Origin: NIOZ-UU13 sp035528395
GTDB lineage: Bacteria > Planctomycetota > Phycisphaerae > Sedimentisphaerales > Anaerobacaceae
Direction: 5' to 3'
Assembly (NCBI GenBank): GCA_035528395.1
Contig: DATKYR010000119.1
Span: 34,641 to 98,640, forward strand
Length of the DNA stretch: 64,000 nucleotides
Shown: one piece after another, positions 34,832 through 42,599 of the stretch
Layout of the letters: each line of letters begins with the position of its first letter
Numbering within the stretch: the first letter of the stretch is position 1
Translations under genes and position numbers: made by a program
The notes under the pieces: generated by a model
Seen by the model: only the letters and a program-made list of their open reading frames with translations
Told to the model about the DNA's origin: nothing
Database searches by the model: none

Positions 34832-35452
34832 TTAATAGTACCCATGTCGGTATTCTGATTCCATTTCCATCTTCCAAGCCAAATACTCATCGATTCCCAT
34901 GCTTGCCCCTTCAATCAGAAATGCCGCTTTCTCCACGATATCTGAAAACTTCCTTATATTAATGTGCGTCAATCCTGGAAGTGACTTTTTCCCTTCCAAG
35001 TTCGTCGGATACCGGAAGGCACTACCAATGGGATCCTTCCCACAGAATTGATTGATGTAATCTTGTATTTCATCCAGTTCTTCCCTTGGGTCTCCCTTAT
35101 ATACCTCCTCCAAAATCCTTCTTGCTTCAACCCATAGTTTGTCCAACCTGTGATGTTTGGGGAACTCCCCAGACTGATCGAGAAGTTTCCTTCCGTTGCT
35201 GATGATACTTTTCAGCAGCAACTCCATATATTGCCGATACAGGAAAACGATTGGGTATACTAAGACGTCCAGATCACTACGGTTCTTTTTTACCTGTTCA
35301 ACAAGCACTTTTGCAGCCCGCTTATAGCCCTCAATATATACGTACCAATCCGCGTGAAAAGGGTCAAGGCACGCGTTGTGCCACCAGTCAACATCCATAG
35401 AGAACAACTCATCATCATGCTCATCTTCTCGATCTTTGTTATTTTTTCCCAT
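34832..35452 (-). CDS. HEPN-like hypothetical protein, last gene of the accessory cassette
   Basis: A 206-aa, mostly helical protein. Its core (about residues 60-125) has the look of HEPN-like domains in accessory genes: PIVFLYRQYMELLLKSII, then HRLDKLWVEARRILEEVY. A later conserved-looking patch is GSAFRYPTNLEGKKSL. The canonical HEPN RNase motif (Arg, 4-6 residues, His) is not visible, so RNase activity is doubtful. It follows the unknown gene by 58 bp on the same strand. Function unknown; a role in a defence cassette is an inference from position. Confidence 0.65.
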   Translation of the reverse strand: MGKNNKDREDEHDDELFSMDVDWWHNACLDPFHADWYVYIEGYKRAAKVLVEQVKKNRSDLDVLVYPIVFLYRQYMELLLKSIISNGRKLLDQSGEFPKHHRLDKLWVEARRILEEVYKGDPREELDEIQDYINQFCGKDPIGSAFRYPTNLEGKKSLPGLTHINIRKFSDIVEKAAFLIEGASMGIDEYLAWKMEMESEYRHGYY

Positions 35453-35510
35453 ATTGTGCTACTAAATCAAATCCACAAATTTACTTGTTTGTTCACGCCT
35501 CTGGTCCTTA

Positions 35511-36659
35511 TCACTTTGAATCATTGAATGCTTCGATAACAGCCCGTCTCCAAGAGCGTAACCAACTACCATCGTTCTGCCGCTCCTCCATCAAGATATT
35601 CTTCTCCTCAAGATGGCTCCAAACCTTTTCGGCGTTTTTCAATAATACGTCCGTATTGATTGAACCTTCCTCAAACCGCTTTTCAAAATCACCAAACCAG
35701 TACATATATTGACGCCAGCTCAGACCAAGCCATGCTTTCTCTGGTTCTGAATCCATTTGTCGTAAAATTTCTTCCCCGTAGGGATTACAAGCGCTTGCTT
35801 CCGAAAGTAATCCAGCCTTCCGCACACGTACCAAGTCTGACTCTCGTATATAGGACATCACCGACTCTTCAAACCAATAAGGTAACTGACCTCCACCCTC
35901 CGGTGGCACGTCCCATCTTGATGGTGTAAACCTCCGAACATTAAAGAATTTGCCACTGGCACAATCTGTGGCTCCAGCAACTTTCCATAACAAAACATCG
36001 GATGATGTGAATCCCACGAGAACACGGACTTCCGAATTCTCGAGATACCTTATCATACGCATAGCACCCTTCAAATCCTCGGTCTCATGCAACTCCCGCC
36101 GCGGCTCCACCTCTGACACAAACACTAGAAAAAGCCTATCCGCGTTACCTCTAGTAACAATGGATGCTATTTCGGCTGTCCTATCCGCTCCTGATAGCTC
36201 TCCCATACGTACAAGGACACTGTGAAGCACATCAACACCCTCTTTTGAAAGTCGATCTTTTAGATCATCGGAAATCTCCCTGTTCAAATCATAATAGTCG
36301 TCAGAATATATACGAGGAACAACCGCAGGTGAACATATCGCATGAGGCTTTAACCGCTTTACACATTCAACTATATCCGTGAGCAGGTTCTTCCACCAAG
36401 CTAACGAACTCTGGTCAGCAGTATCCACGTCCGCAGGAAAGTATAACCACTCTGGAAGCTTCCCACGTTCAGAAAGTGGATAGTACAGTTGAGGATCGAA
36501 TATCATCTCAAAATTGTCACTTCCGTGCTGGTCTATTTGAGCTTTGACCTTTTCTTCTGTGTAATTTACAGGGCTTATCAGGGCACCTCTATAGCATATC
36601 AAGTTATCCTCCAACAGTAGATTTTGTGAATCATGTCCCATTTGATGATATACAGCCAT
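35511..36659 (-). CDS. Hypothetical protein of the accessory cassette (possible TGT-like TIM barrel)
   Basis: A 382-aa protein I cannot place with confidence. The first 245 residues alternate beta strands and helices like a TIM barrel: GHDSQNLLL and RGALISPVNY at the start, MIFDPQLYYP (52-61), LFLVFVSEVEPRRE, VRVLVGFTSSDVLLWKVAGATDCASGKFFNVRRF (211-244). This pattern reminds me of tRNA-guanine-transglycosylase-like proteins in defence loci, but no diagnostic zinc site is visible. The last 130 residues are helical with WLGLSWRQYMYWFGDF. The ATG overlaps the kinase stop (TAATG) and a perfect GGAGG lies upstream, so it is co-translated with the kinase. Confidence 0.7.
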   Translation of the reverse strand: MAVYHQMGHDSQNLLLEDNLICYRGALISPVNYTEEKVKAQIDQHGSDNFEMIFDPQLYYPLSERGKLPEWLYFPADVDTADQSSLAWWKNLLTDIVECVKRLKPHAICSPAVVPRIYSDDYYDLNREISDDLKDRLSKEGVDVLHSVLVRMGELSGADRTAEIASIVTRGNADRLFLVFVSEVEPRRELHETEDLKGAMRMIRYLENSEVRVLVGFTSSDVLLWKVAGATDCASGKFFNVRRFTPSRWDVPPEGGGQLPYWFEESVMSYIRESDLVRVRKAGLLSEASACNPYGEEILRQMDSEPEKAWLGLSWRQYMYWFGDFEKRFEEGSINTDVLLKNAEKVWSHLEEKNILMEERQNDGSWLRSWRRAVIEAFNDSK

Positions 36660-37531
36660 TACATACCTCCTTTATCCTGCCAATTTTTCTCAAGATCTAG
36701 CGGTCGCCGAAAACGCTCAACTGGCCAAACACTAGTCATTCTTTTTAAGCAAAGAAGACCCGCTCTTTGGAACTTTTCAAGTATGTCATCGCTTCGATAC
36801 CCCCGTGTTGCAACTCTCTCGACAGTCTTATGCGACAAATCCGATTCATCGGGATGTTGATAAGGGTGGATTCCGAAACGAACATAGCTCAACGTAACTC
36901 CAAGAGAGAACTGGTCCGTTCGCCAATCTATAAGCTTCTTCTGATTGTTCAATTGCTCTGGTGCCGCAAAGTACGGCGTGCCAGGTCCCTGATTAAGCCA
37001 ACTCTGTGTCAGTGATGCAGCGGACAGGTCCCTTACTAAGTTGAAATCAACCAACACAGGAGTTGTCCCGTTTTGACGAAACATAACGTTGTCTGGCTTT
37101 ATATCCCTATGCACAAGTCCAAGATCTGATATGTGTCCTATCGCATTGATTAATGGAGTACCCAGTTCCAGTAGCTGTTCATTGTCTAACAATCCGTCAC
37201 GTTGGATCCGATCCGTTAGTGTTCCGCCAGGGAGAAACTCTTCCAAAGTAAAGCTATACTTACGGCCGTCGAATTCATATGTTCCCGTTCCAAACAGCTT
37301 CGCAATGTTAGGATGATTACACCTCTGCATCGCTGAGATTTCACGGTCTGTTCTCTGAGCACTTATAGGGCCCTTAGCTATCTTCAGTGCATATTCTTTT
37401 CCACCCTTGCCTTCGACGTTGAATACCTTCTTGAATGCTCCTCCGCCCACGGATTTGCCAAAAGTGAATCCCTTCGTATCGCAAATGGACTGAGCCACCT
37501 TCGGAAGGTCAGTTTTAGAACCCATCCCCAT
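36659..37531 (-). CDS. Serine/threonine protein kinase (Hanks type) with a DFN activation motif
   Basis: A 290-aa eukaryotic-like kinase consisting of the kinase domain alone, with no membrane helix. Motifs with the start at 37531: Gly loop VGGGAFKKV (28-36), ATP Lys50 (YALK), Glu64 (REIS), HRDIKPDN (141-148), DFN in place of DFG (162-164), APE (190-192) and structural Asp206. The GGGAG ribosome binding site fits this ATG; a longer frame to 37684 lies inside the upstream gene and is not likely. It overlaps the stop of the nuclease-like gene by 17 bases and the next gene by one. Soluble kinases within tight accessory operons are typical of several phage-defence systems (inference). Confidence 0.88.
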   Translation of the reverse strand: MGMGSKTDLPKVAQSICDTKGFTFGKSVGGGAFKKVFNVEGKGGKEYALKIAKGPISAQRTDREISAMQRCNHPNIAKLFGTGTYEFDGRKYSFTLEEFLPGGTLTDRIQRDGLLDNEQLLELGTPLINAIGHISDLGLVHRDIKPDNVMFRQNGTTPVLVDFNLVRDLSAASLTQSWLNQGPGTPYFAAPEQLNNQKKLIDWRTDQFSLGVTLSYVRFGIHPYQHPDESDLSHKTVERVATRGYRSDDILEKFQRAGLLCLKRMTSVWPVERFRRPLDLEKNWQDKGGM

Positions 37532-37958
37532 TTTTCTCCCATACCTTTGAGGCCGCTGTACGCGAAAGCCACGGCTGGACTGGATTTTGCCACGTAGCCG
37601 GCAAAGACACGACGACAGAGGAATCCTTAACGTAGCACATGCCAACACAGCGTCGAGCAAACTCCCAGACATATCGCTGTGCACGATTAATGGTCGATTC
37701 TGGGAGAACTACATAAGAAAGGTGTGCAAAACAGGTATTCCTGTATGCCTGATGCATTGCGTCCGTCCACCTCTCTAGTTTAACTTCGAACGCCAATACA
37801 CGCCCCTCAAGATCCACCGCAACCACGTCTGTCCTCCCTCGTCCGTAAGGGAACTCCCTAACAAATTCAAGTGTACCCCACGGACTTTTTTCAGACTCAA
37901 GAATGGAGCAAAAATCCTCTACAAGAAAATCTTCTGTTCTATATTTCCCTATTCCCAT
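37515..37958 (-). CDS. PD-(D/E)XK-like nuclease-fold protein, first gene of the accessory cassette
   Basis: A 147-aa protein. The stretch GRTDVVAVDLEGRVLAFEVK supplies the PD-(D/E)XK pattern: Asp44, then Glu58-Val-Lys60 on the next strand; an upstream acidic residue (Glu31 or Glu35) could complete the site. QAYRNTCFAHLSYVVLP after it resembles the alpha/beta end of restriction-endonuclease-like folds. It is small and has no separate DNA-binding domain, so it may be a regulator or a sensor rather than an active nuclease. Its stop codon lies inside the kinase start region, so translation is coupled. No known family is assigned. Confidence 0.7.
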   Translation of the reverse strand: MGIGKYRTEDFLVEDFCSILESEKSPWGTLEFVREFPYGRGRTDVVAVDLEGRVLAFEVKLERWTDAMHQAYRNTCFAHLSYVVLPESTINRAQRYVWEFARRCVGMCYVKDSSVVVSLPATWQNPVQPWLSRTAASKVWEKNGDGF

Positions 37959-38195
37959 TCTTATAGCCTTATTCTCCTAATGTTCATCACCTTCTCAGTA
38001 TCAACCTCTATCATTCTCATACACAAAGTGCAACTCCAATTCATAGTCCCTCTAATTATTATCGACCACCGTTTATGTACGATTTGAGTAATTATACTCA
38101 TTCTGGCAAAAAACCTCAATTCCCGTCAATTCTAAAAATCCGCGTAATCCGTGTAACTTGTGCCCGCGCATGGGGGTATCCGTGGTTAAATATTA

Positions 38196-38319
38196 CAGAT
38201 TATATTCTTTGATTTTTCGATATAGCGTTCTTTCGCCGATGCCTAAGATTTTTGCAGCCTTTTCGCGGTTGCCTTTTGTTTTGGCCAACGTGTCTATAAT
38301 GGCCTGCTTTTCAAGCTAG
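38196..38319 (-). pseudogene. Truncated duplicate of the 3' end of the NtrC-type regulator gene
   Basis: About 123 bases match 40270-40394, the end of the sigma-54 regulator gene, with about 10 differences. It encodes the Fis-type helix-turn-helix end (NREKAAKILGIGERTLYRKIKEYNL-like) including the stop, and breaks off abruptly at TTTTCAAGCT. In the copy the frame is mostly kept. It is a partial duplication or the scar of a lost paralogue. Confidence 0.8.
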
Positions 38320-38347
38320 TACTCCATTTCAGAAATAGTACGACTAC

Positions 38348-38470
38348 GAGATTGCCGCGCGATTCTTCGAATCGCTCGCAATGACCTGAAAACGCACTTT
38401 GCGTCATTGCGAGGAGCCCTTCGACTACGCTCAGGGTAAACTCTGCGACGAAGCAATCTCGACTTTTTCA
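38348..38470. repeat. Dispersed element R1, copy 2
   Basis: Close copy of 22064-22160, with a 25-30-base extra segment (GGAGCCCTTCGACTACGCTCAGGGTAAAC-type) inserted before GCAATCTCGACTTTTTCA. Nested inverted repeats as in copy 1. Confidence 0.75.
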
Positions 38471-38501
38471 ACGAGCCCACTATACCTATTTTTGTTCTTG
38501 T

Positions 38502-39941
38502 TTATACGGCTTCATTTATCAATTCTATCTGTTTAAACCTGCAGAAATGTTGAAGCTCTTTAGTTATATCTCCGTAGCATGTGACCCGGTGTATTCCATT
38601 TTCCCAGTTTTTCCACAGTTTTTCCGCATCGCCATCCACCTTAACGGTGATTTTGGTGCGACAACCTCTATCTGTCTCGGGGGTGTCGATAATCCGGCCG
38701 GTGAAGTAAAGTAATTTTGACGAGCCCATCAATACCGCCTGAGTGACTTTTTGGCCGATGCGCATTTTTACCTGGGGGACAGCGCCTTCGCGGCGTTCCA
38801 TGATGCTGCGGAGCTTATATGGAGCGGAAGGGCCATCGGGACCATCCATCTTTGTGGTTCCCATGCAGTGAATCAGGGTCGCGCAATTAGTGGAAAAATC
38901 GAAGCCGGGATTATTAACGAATCCAGGCCTTCCTGAGAATCCCTGAAACAGTATGTGGGTCATCGCACAGGGCAGGTCAGATTGGCAAATGCCGCCCAGG
39001 CCCATATCATTTAGCCTTGTGAATCCTATGCAGGGGAAGGCGTAGGATTGGCAAAGCGGGGCGTACATAGTGCCGTAACAATCCACCGCCATGACGGTGG
39101 CATCTTCTTCGTCGAGCAACTTTTCAAAGGCCAGCGCAAGTTTACACGACCTGAATATATCTTCACTTGTCGGTTCGACGAGTTGAACGGCCCCTTTGAT
39201 CCATGCATCAGCTTCGGCTTTTGCCTTGATATCGCTGACGGCATTGTACGTATTGAGCACGCGCTGCAGCGTGAGGGGCTTTATTTCTGTGCCGAATTTG
39301 TTTTTTATCAGGTCAGCGTACTCATTGAAAGGCTGTGTGGTGAGGTTTAGAATCTTAGCTTCTCTTAGATGATGGATAGCGCGGAATGGTCTTATCGCAG
39401 CAGCCAATTGAGAGTAGTCACTGGTAAGGAGACATTCGAGATGGTGGTTTTTCTCCTGCCTGTAAACGGCGGTGAGATTATGCCATTCGTGCCCGGAATA
39501 TGGCGAAGAGAAAACCATAGTAGGACGGCCCAGGCTGATGATTTCGTTTAGGATTGGCATTGTCCAAAGAGTCAGGTGAATTGCAAGGATGCCGTCAGCT
39601 TCTTTTAACTTGTCCCTGGATTTGTTGAGCTGCTCAACGGAGCTTACTAATTCATCGACAACAAAATCCACATCGGCCAGCTCGTTTTTGAGTTTTGCGA
39701 ATTCTGATTCGTAAAGTCGCACCTCCTTTTTCAGGTCCAAATCGGGATTAGGATAGTGGCTTTGTGGAATGCCCAGGTATATCTTTGCCACCTTTACTTT
39801 TGACCTTCTGCATCCGGGGCTAATAAGCTTGCTTGTTTGGGGCCAGGCACAAAATGCCGACATGCCCGGGGCGGCGAGGTAAGCAGCACCGCCTGCGGCT
39901 GCGAATTTGAGAAGGTCTCTTCTGTTAATTTCTTTTTGCAT
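38502..39941 (-). CDS. Tat-exported fucose/arabinose-isomerase-like protein, paralogue A
   Basis: A 479-aa protein. It has a Tat signal (NRRDLLKFAAAGGAAYLAAPG) and a mature region resembling the L-fucose/L-arabinose isomerase superfamily: an N-terminal Rossmann-like half with VDELVSSVEQLNKSRDKLKEADGILAIHLTLW, then a C-terminal half with a VDCYGTMYAPLCQSYAFPCIGFTRLNDMGLGGICQSDLPCAMTH core. The paralogue at 56837-58276 has the same length and layout. Export by Tat and the lack of recognised sugar-kinase neighbours suggest it is not a standard isomerase. The regulator gene upstream is on the same strand. Confidence 0.75.
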   Translation of the reverse strand: MQKEINRRDLLKFAAAGGAAYLAAPGMSAFCAWPQTSKLISPGCRRSKVKVAKIYLGIPQSHYPNPDLDLKKEVRLYESEFAKLKNELADVDFVVDELVSSVEQLNKSRDKLKEADGILAIHLTLWTMPILNEIISLGRPTMVFSSPYSGHEWHNLTAVYRQEKNHHLECLLTSDYSQLAAAIRPFRAIHHLREAKILNLTTQPFNEYADLIKNKFGTEIKPLTLQRVLNTYNAVSDIKAKAEADAWIKGAVQLVEPTSEDIFRSCKLALAFEKLLDEEDATVMAVDCYGTMYAPLCQSYAFPCIGFTRLNDMGLGGICQSDLPCAMTHILFQGFSGRPGFVNNPGFDFSTNCATLIHCMGTTKMDGPDGPSAPYKLRSIMERREGAVPQVKMRIGQKVTQAVLMGSSKLLYFTGRIIDTPETDRGCRTKITVKVDGDAEKLWKNWENGIHRVTCYGDITKELQHFCRFKQIELINEAV

Positions 39942-40268
39942 ACCTGTCTCCTTTCCTGGGTTTGTTCTTTAGTAAGATGACGAAAAATGCCTTGAGTGAT
40001 TACATTACTCGCTACATTAGCGAAATTCCCATTGCTGGTGCTGTTTCCAATAAATAAGTTAAAATTTTTGATTCGCCTTCGGCGAAGCACATTCAACAGA
40101 TTCATCCGCTTCGGCACGACAGCAGGTACAGAACGTTACACTCACTTTTTAGAAACGACAATAGTATCGAGCATCCAGCATCGAGCGACGGGCGACGAGC
40201 ATCGAGCGACGATACACGCTACCCCCGATGTTTCGACATCTTGAAACAAAACCTGGGGGGTGACTACG
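39942..40268. other. 327-bp gap with tandem CGAGCGACG-type repeats
   Basis: No gene. Between about 40159 and 40215 the units GCATCCAGCATCGAGCGACGGGCGACGA and GCATCGAGCGACG repeat. A CCTTCGGCGAAG hairpin lies near 40076-40088. Confidence 0.5.
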
Positions 40269-41633
40269 TCACAGATTATATTCCTTGATTTTTCTGTAGA
40301 GTGTTCTTTCGCCGATGCCTAAGATTTTTGCTGCTTTTTCGCGGTTGCCTTTTGTTTTGGCCAGCGTGTCTGTAATGGCCTGCTTTTCAAGCTCGTCCAG
40401 TGGCAAACCTGCCAAATCTCTCGGCGCCCGGCTGCCGGGAAGCAATTGCCGTCTCTGTGCTATATCGGGCGGTATGTCCCGAACGTCGAGTTTGTCGCGG
40501 TCGCACATTACAACCATTGTCCTGATACAGTTTCGAAGCTGACGAAGATTGCCGGGCCAGTCATAGTTTGAAAGGATTGTCTGTGCGGCATCGGTTATAC
40601 CTGTAACTTTGGAGCCGACTTCCACTGCGGCTTCTTTGATAAAATATTCAATGAACTCCGGTATGTCTTCCACTCTGTCGCGCAAGGCCGGCAGGGAAAT
40701 GCTTACGCCCTTGATTCTAAAGTACAAATCCTGCCTGAATCTTTTCTCTTCTATAAGTTTTGTTAAGCTTTGATTTGTTGCGCTGATGATGCGGACATCC
40801 ACAACGGTTTGTTTATTCGAGCCGACCGGTATAACGATGCCGTCCTCGATGACACGCAGCAGCTTGGCCTGGGAATTCATCGCCATATCGCCGATTTCGT
40901 CCAAGAACAATGTCCCTTTGTCCGTTATTTCAAAGAGTCCTTTTCTGTCGTTAGCCGCTCCTGTAAAGGCTCCTTTGACGTGTCCGAATAATTCGCTCTC
41001 CAATAAAGTTTCGGTCAGGCCGGCACAGTTTATCGGCTTAAATGCCTTGTCCCAGCGCAGTGAATTGTAGTGAATCGCTCTTGCCAGCAGCTCCTTGCCC
41101 GTACCGGATCGGCCTTCAATCAGGACGGATATATTAGTCGGCGCCACACGTCTTAGGGTCTCGAATATACCCTCAATCGTGGGGTTCTTCCCCCACACAC
41201 CCTCAAACTCGAATTGCCCTTTATCCGTTTTTTGTGTTCGGCGTTGAGTTGCAGCCGAGACTTTTTGGCCGGCCTGGGCCACAAGTGTACGAAGCTGGTC
41301 AATATCAATAGGCTTGGTAAGATAATCGTATGCCCCCCGCTTTATGGCTTCCTTGCAGGTGTCGATAGTTGCGTAGGCGGTTATTAAAATAACTTCTGTT
41401 CTGTCGTTTTGCTTCCTGACTTCTTCAAGTATGGCCAGTCCGTCGATGTCACCGCCCAATTTCAGATCGGTAACAACGACATCGACCTGCCGGCTGCGCA
41501 CAATCTCCAGCGCGTCTTTGCCGGTGTAAACAGCAATTGCCTTTGTACAAAATCTTTCAAGCGCTTCGGCAATTCCATCCGCATGGTCGCGCTCATCGTC
41601 AACAACCAGGATTATATTTGCCTTTTGCTTCAA
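40269..41633 (-). CDS. Sigma-54-dependent response regulator (NtrC family)
   Basis: A 454-aa regulator. Receiver domain (1-125) with Asp12/Asp13 and phosphoacceptor Asp56 (VVVTDLKLGG). AAA+ domain (about 145-375) with Walker A GRSGTGKELLARA, the sigma-54 loop GAFTGA, Walker B GTLFLDEIGDM and VRIISATNQ. C-terminal Fis-type helix-turn-helix (about 410-454, NREKAAKILGIGERTLYRKIKEYNL). It activates sigma-54 promoters when phosphorylated, presumably by the histidine kinase whose stop is 12 bases upstream. No -24/-12 promoter was identified in the window to name targets. A broken copy of its 3' end lies at 38196. Confidence 0.95.
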   Translation of the reverse strand: MKQKANIILVVDDERDHADGIAEALERFCTKAIAVYTGKDALEIVRSRQVDVVVTDLKLGGDIDGLAILEEVRKQNDRTEVILITAYATIDTCKEAIKRGAYDYLTKPIDIDQLRTLVAQAGQKVSAATQRRTQKTDKGQFEFEGVWGKNPTIEGIFETLRRVAPTNISVLIEGRSGTGKELLARAIHYNSLRWDKAFKPINCAGLTETLLESELFGHVKGAFTGAANDRKGLFEITDKGTLFLDEIGDMAMNSQAKLLRVIEDGIVIPVGSNKQTVVDVRIISATNQSLTKLIEEKRFRQDLYFRIKGVSISLPALRDRVEDIPEFIEYFIKEAAVEVGSKVTGITDAAQTILSNYDWPGNLRQLRNCIRTMVVMCDRDKLDVRDIPPDIAQRRQLLPGSRAPRDLAGLPLDELEKQAITDTLAKTKGNREKAAKILGIGERTLYRKIKEYNL

Positions 41634-41645
41634 ATTGACACCTCA

Positions 41646-42503
41646 TTAGGTCTGGACAGGTAATCTTATAGTAAATGATGTTCCTTTGCCAAGCTCACTG
41701 TCAACTTTTATTGTGCCGCTATGTGCCTCGACAATCTTTTTTGCTGTCGGCAAACCCAAACCACTTCCCCGCGGCCGAGAGGAATAATATACATCGAAGA
41801 TGTGCGGTAATCTTTCCGGAGCAATGCCGCTGCCGGTATCGCTAATCTGAATGACTGCATCTTTTGTTTGCCTGCCTGTTCTTATCATCAGTTCTCCACC
41901 CTCGTCCATAGCCTGCTGGGCGTTAATAAACAGATTTAATACCACCTGTTTTAACATATCCGTGTCAACCTTGCAAATAAGCGGCTCATTATGCAGGACG
42001 TGGCGCATGGTTATCGAATGGCTGTGTGCCTGGGGCGAATAAAAATCGACCATATCACCGATAAGCTCATTGATGTCGGCACTTGCCAACTGTAATTCGG
42101 TTCTGTCAATATAGCGCAGGAAACCGTCGAGTATTTGCTCAAGTCTGTCCGTTTCTTTTTGAATAACGGTTATTTTCCTCAGCGCCCTTGTGAATCTCCG
42201 ATGGCCTTTTTCCGTGCCTGATTCGCCGAATTCAGCAGAAGCCGAACCCTCCAGCTCTTCGTTGACAAGTTTCAAATTAATCTTGATGGTAGAGAGGGGA
42301 TTTTTTATTTCATGGGCAAGCTCGCCGGTCAGCTTGCCTAATTCTTCAAGGAGATGCCCGTTTTTATTTCTCTTAGTTTTAGATAGTTTTTTGTGCAGAA
42401 ATAACACAACAACCGGTACGACAGCCAATAAAGCAAGAACAAAACCACATATAAACTGCTGCACTTCTCTTCCCTCTGCTTTTAAGCCCGTTGATTTGTA
42501 CAA
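41646..42503 (-). CDS. Sensor histidine kinase, possibly 5'-truncated
   Basis: A 285-aa kinase with one membrane helix (about 18-37), HisKA region with phosphoacceptor His64 (ELAHEIKNPLS), and a HATPase domain with N, G1 (ISDTGSGIAPERL), F and G2 (GSGLGLPTAKKIVEAHSG) boxes. It starts at a TTG (42503) and has almost no sensor part. The frame stays open upstream to a TAA at 42558-42560 without any ATG or GTG, and the extra codons read like the end of an extracytoplasmic domain (ALDCVRVLSINETLYKS). So the gene may have lost its 5' end. It pairs with the NtrC-type regulator 12 bases downstream. Confidence 0.85.
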   Translation of the reverse strand: MYKSTGLKAEGREVQQFICGFVLALLAVVPVVVLFLHKKLSKTKRNKNGHLLEELGKLTGELAHEIKNPLSTIKINLKLVNEELEGSASAEFGESGTEKGHRRFTRALRKITVIQKETDRLEQILDGFLRYIDRTELQLASADINELIGDMVDFYSPQAHSHSITMRHVLHNEPLICKVDTDMLKQVVLNLFINAQQAMDEGGELMIRTGRQTKDAVIQISDTGSGIAPERLPHIFDVYYSSRPRGSGLGLPTAKKIVEAHSGTIKVDSELGKGTSFTIRLPVQT

Positions 42504-42599
42504 AGTCTCGTTAATACTGAGAACCCGAACGCAATCAAGAGCGCTTGCGGACTCATTTTAATCTACCCCCAACCAATATTGTTATTTTTCCCAACCGGC

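Larger units (their letters stand above)
37959..38501. other. 543-bp gap with a broken regulator copy and an R1 element
   Basis: After about 240 AT-rich bases that should contain the minus-strand promoter of the accessory cassette, there is a truncated duplicate of a regulator 3' end (38196-38319) followed by an R1 dispersed element (38348-38470). No intact gene is seen. Confidence 0.6.

Noticed and set aside
34832..35452. Active HEPN ribonuclease
   Set aside because: The canonical Arg-(4-6 residues)-His motif is not visible, so only a HEPN-like fold is suggested.
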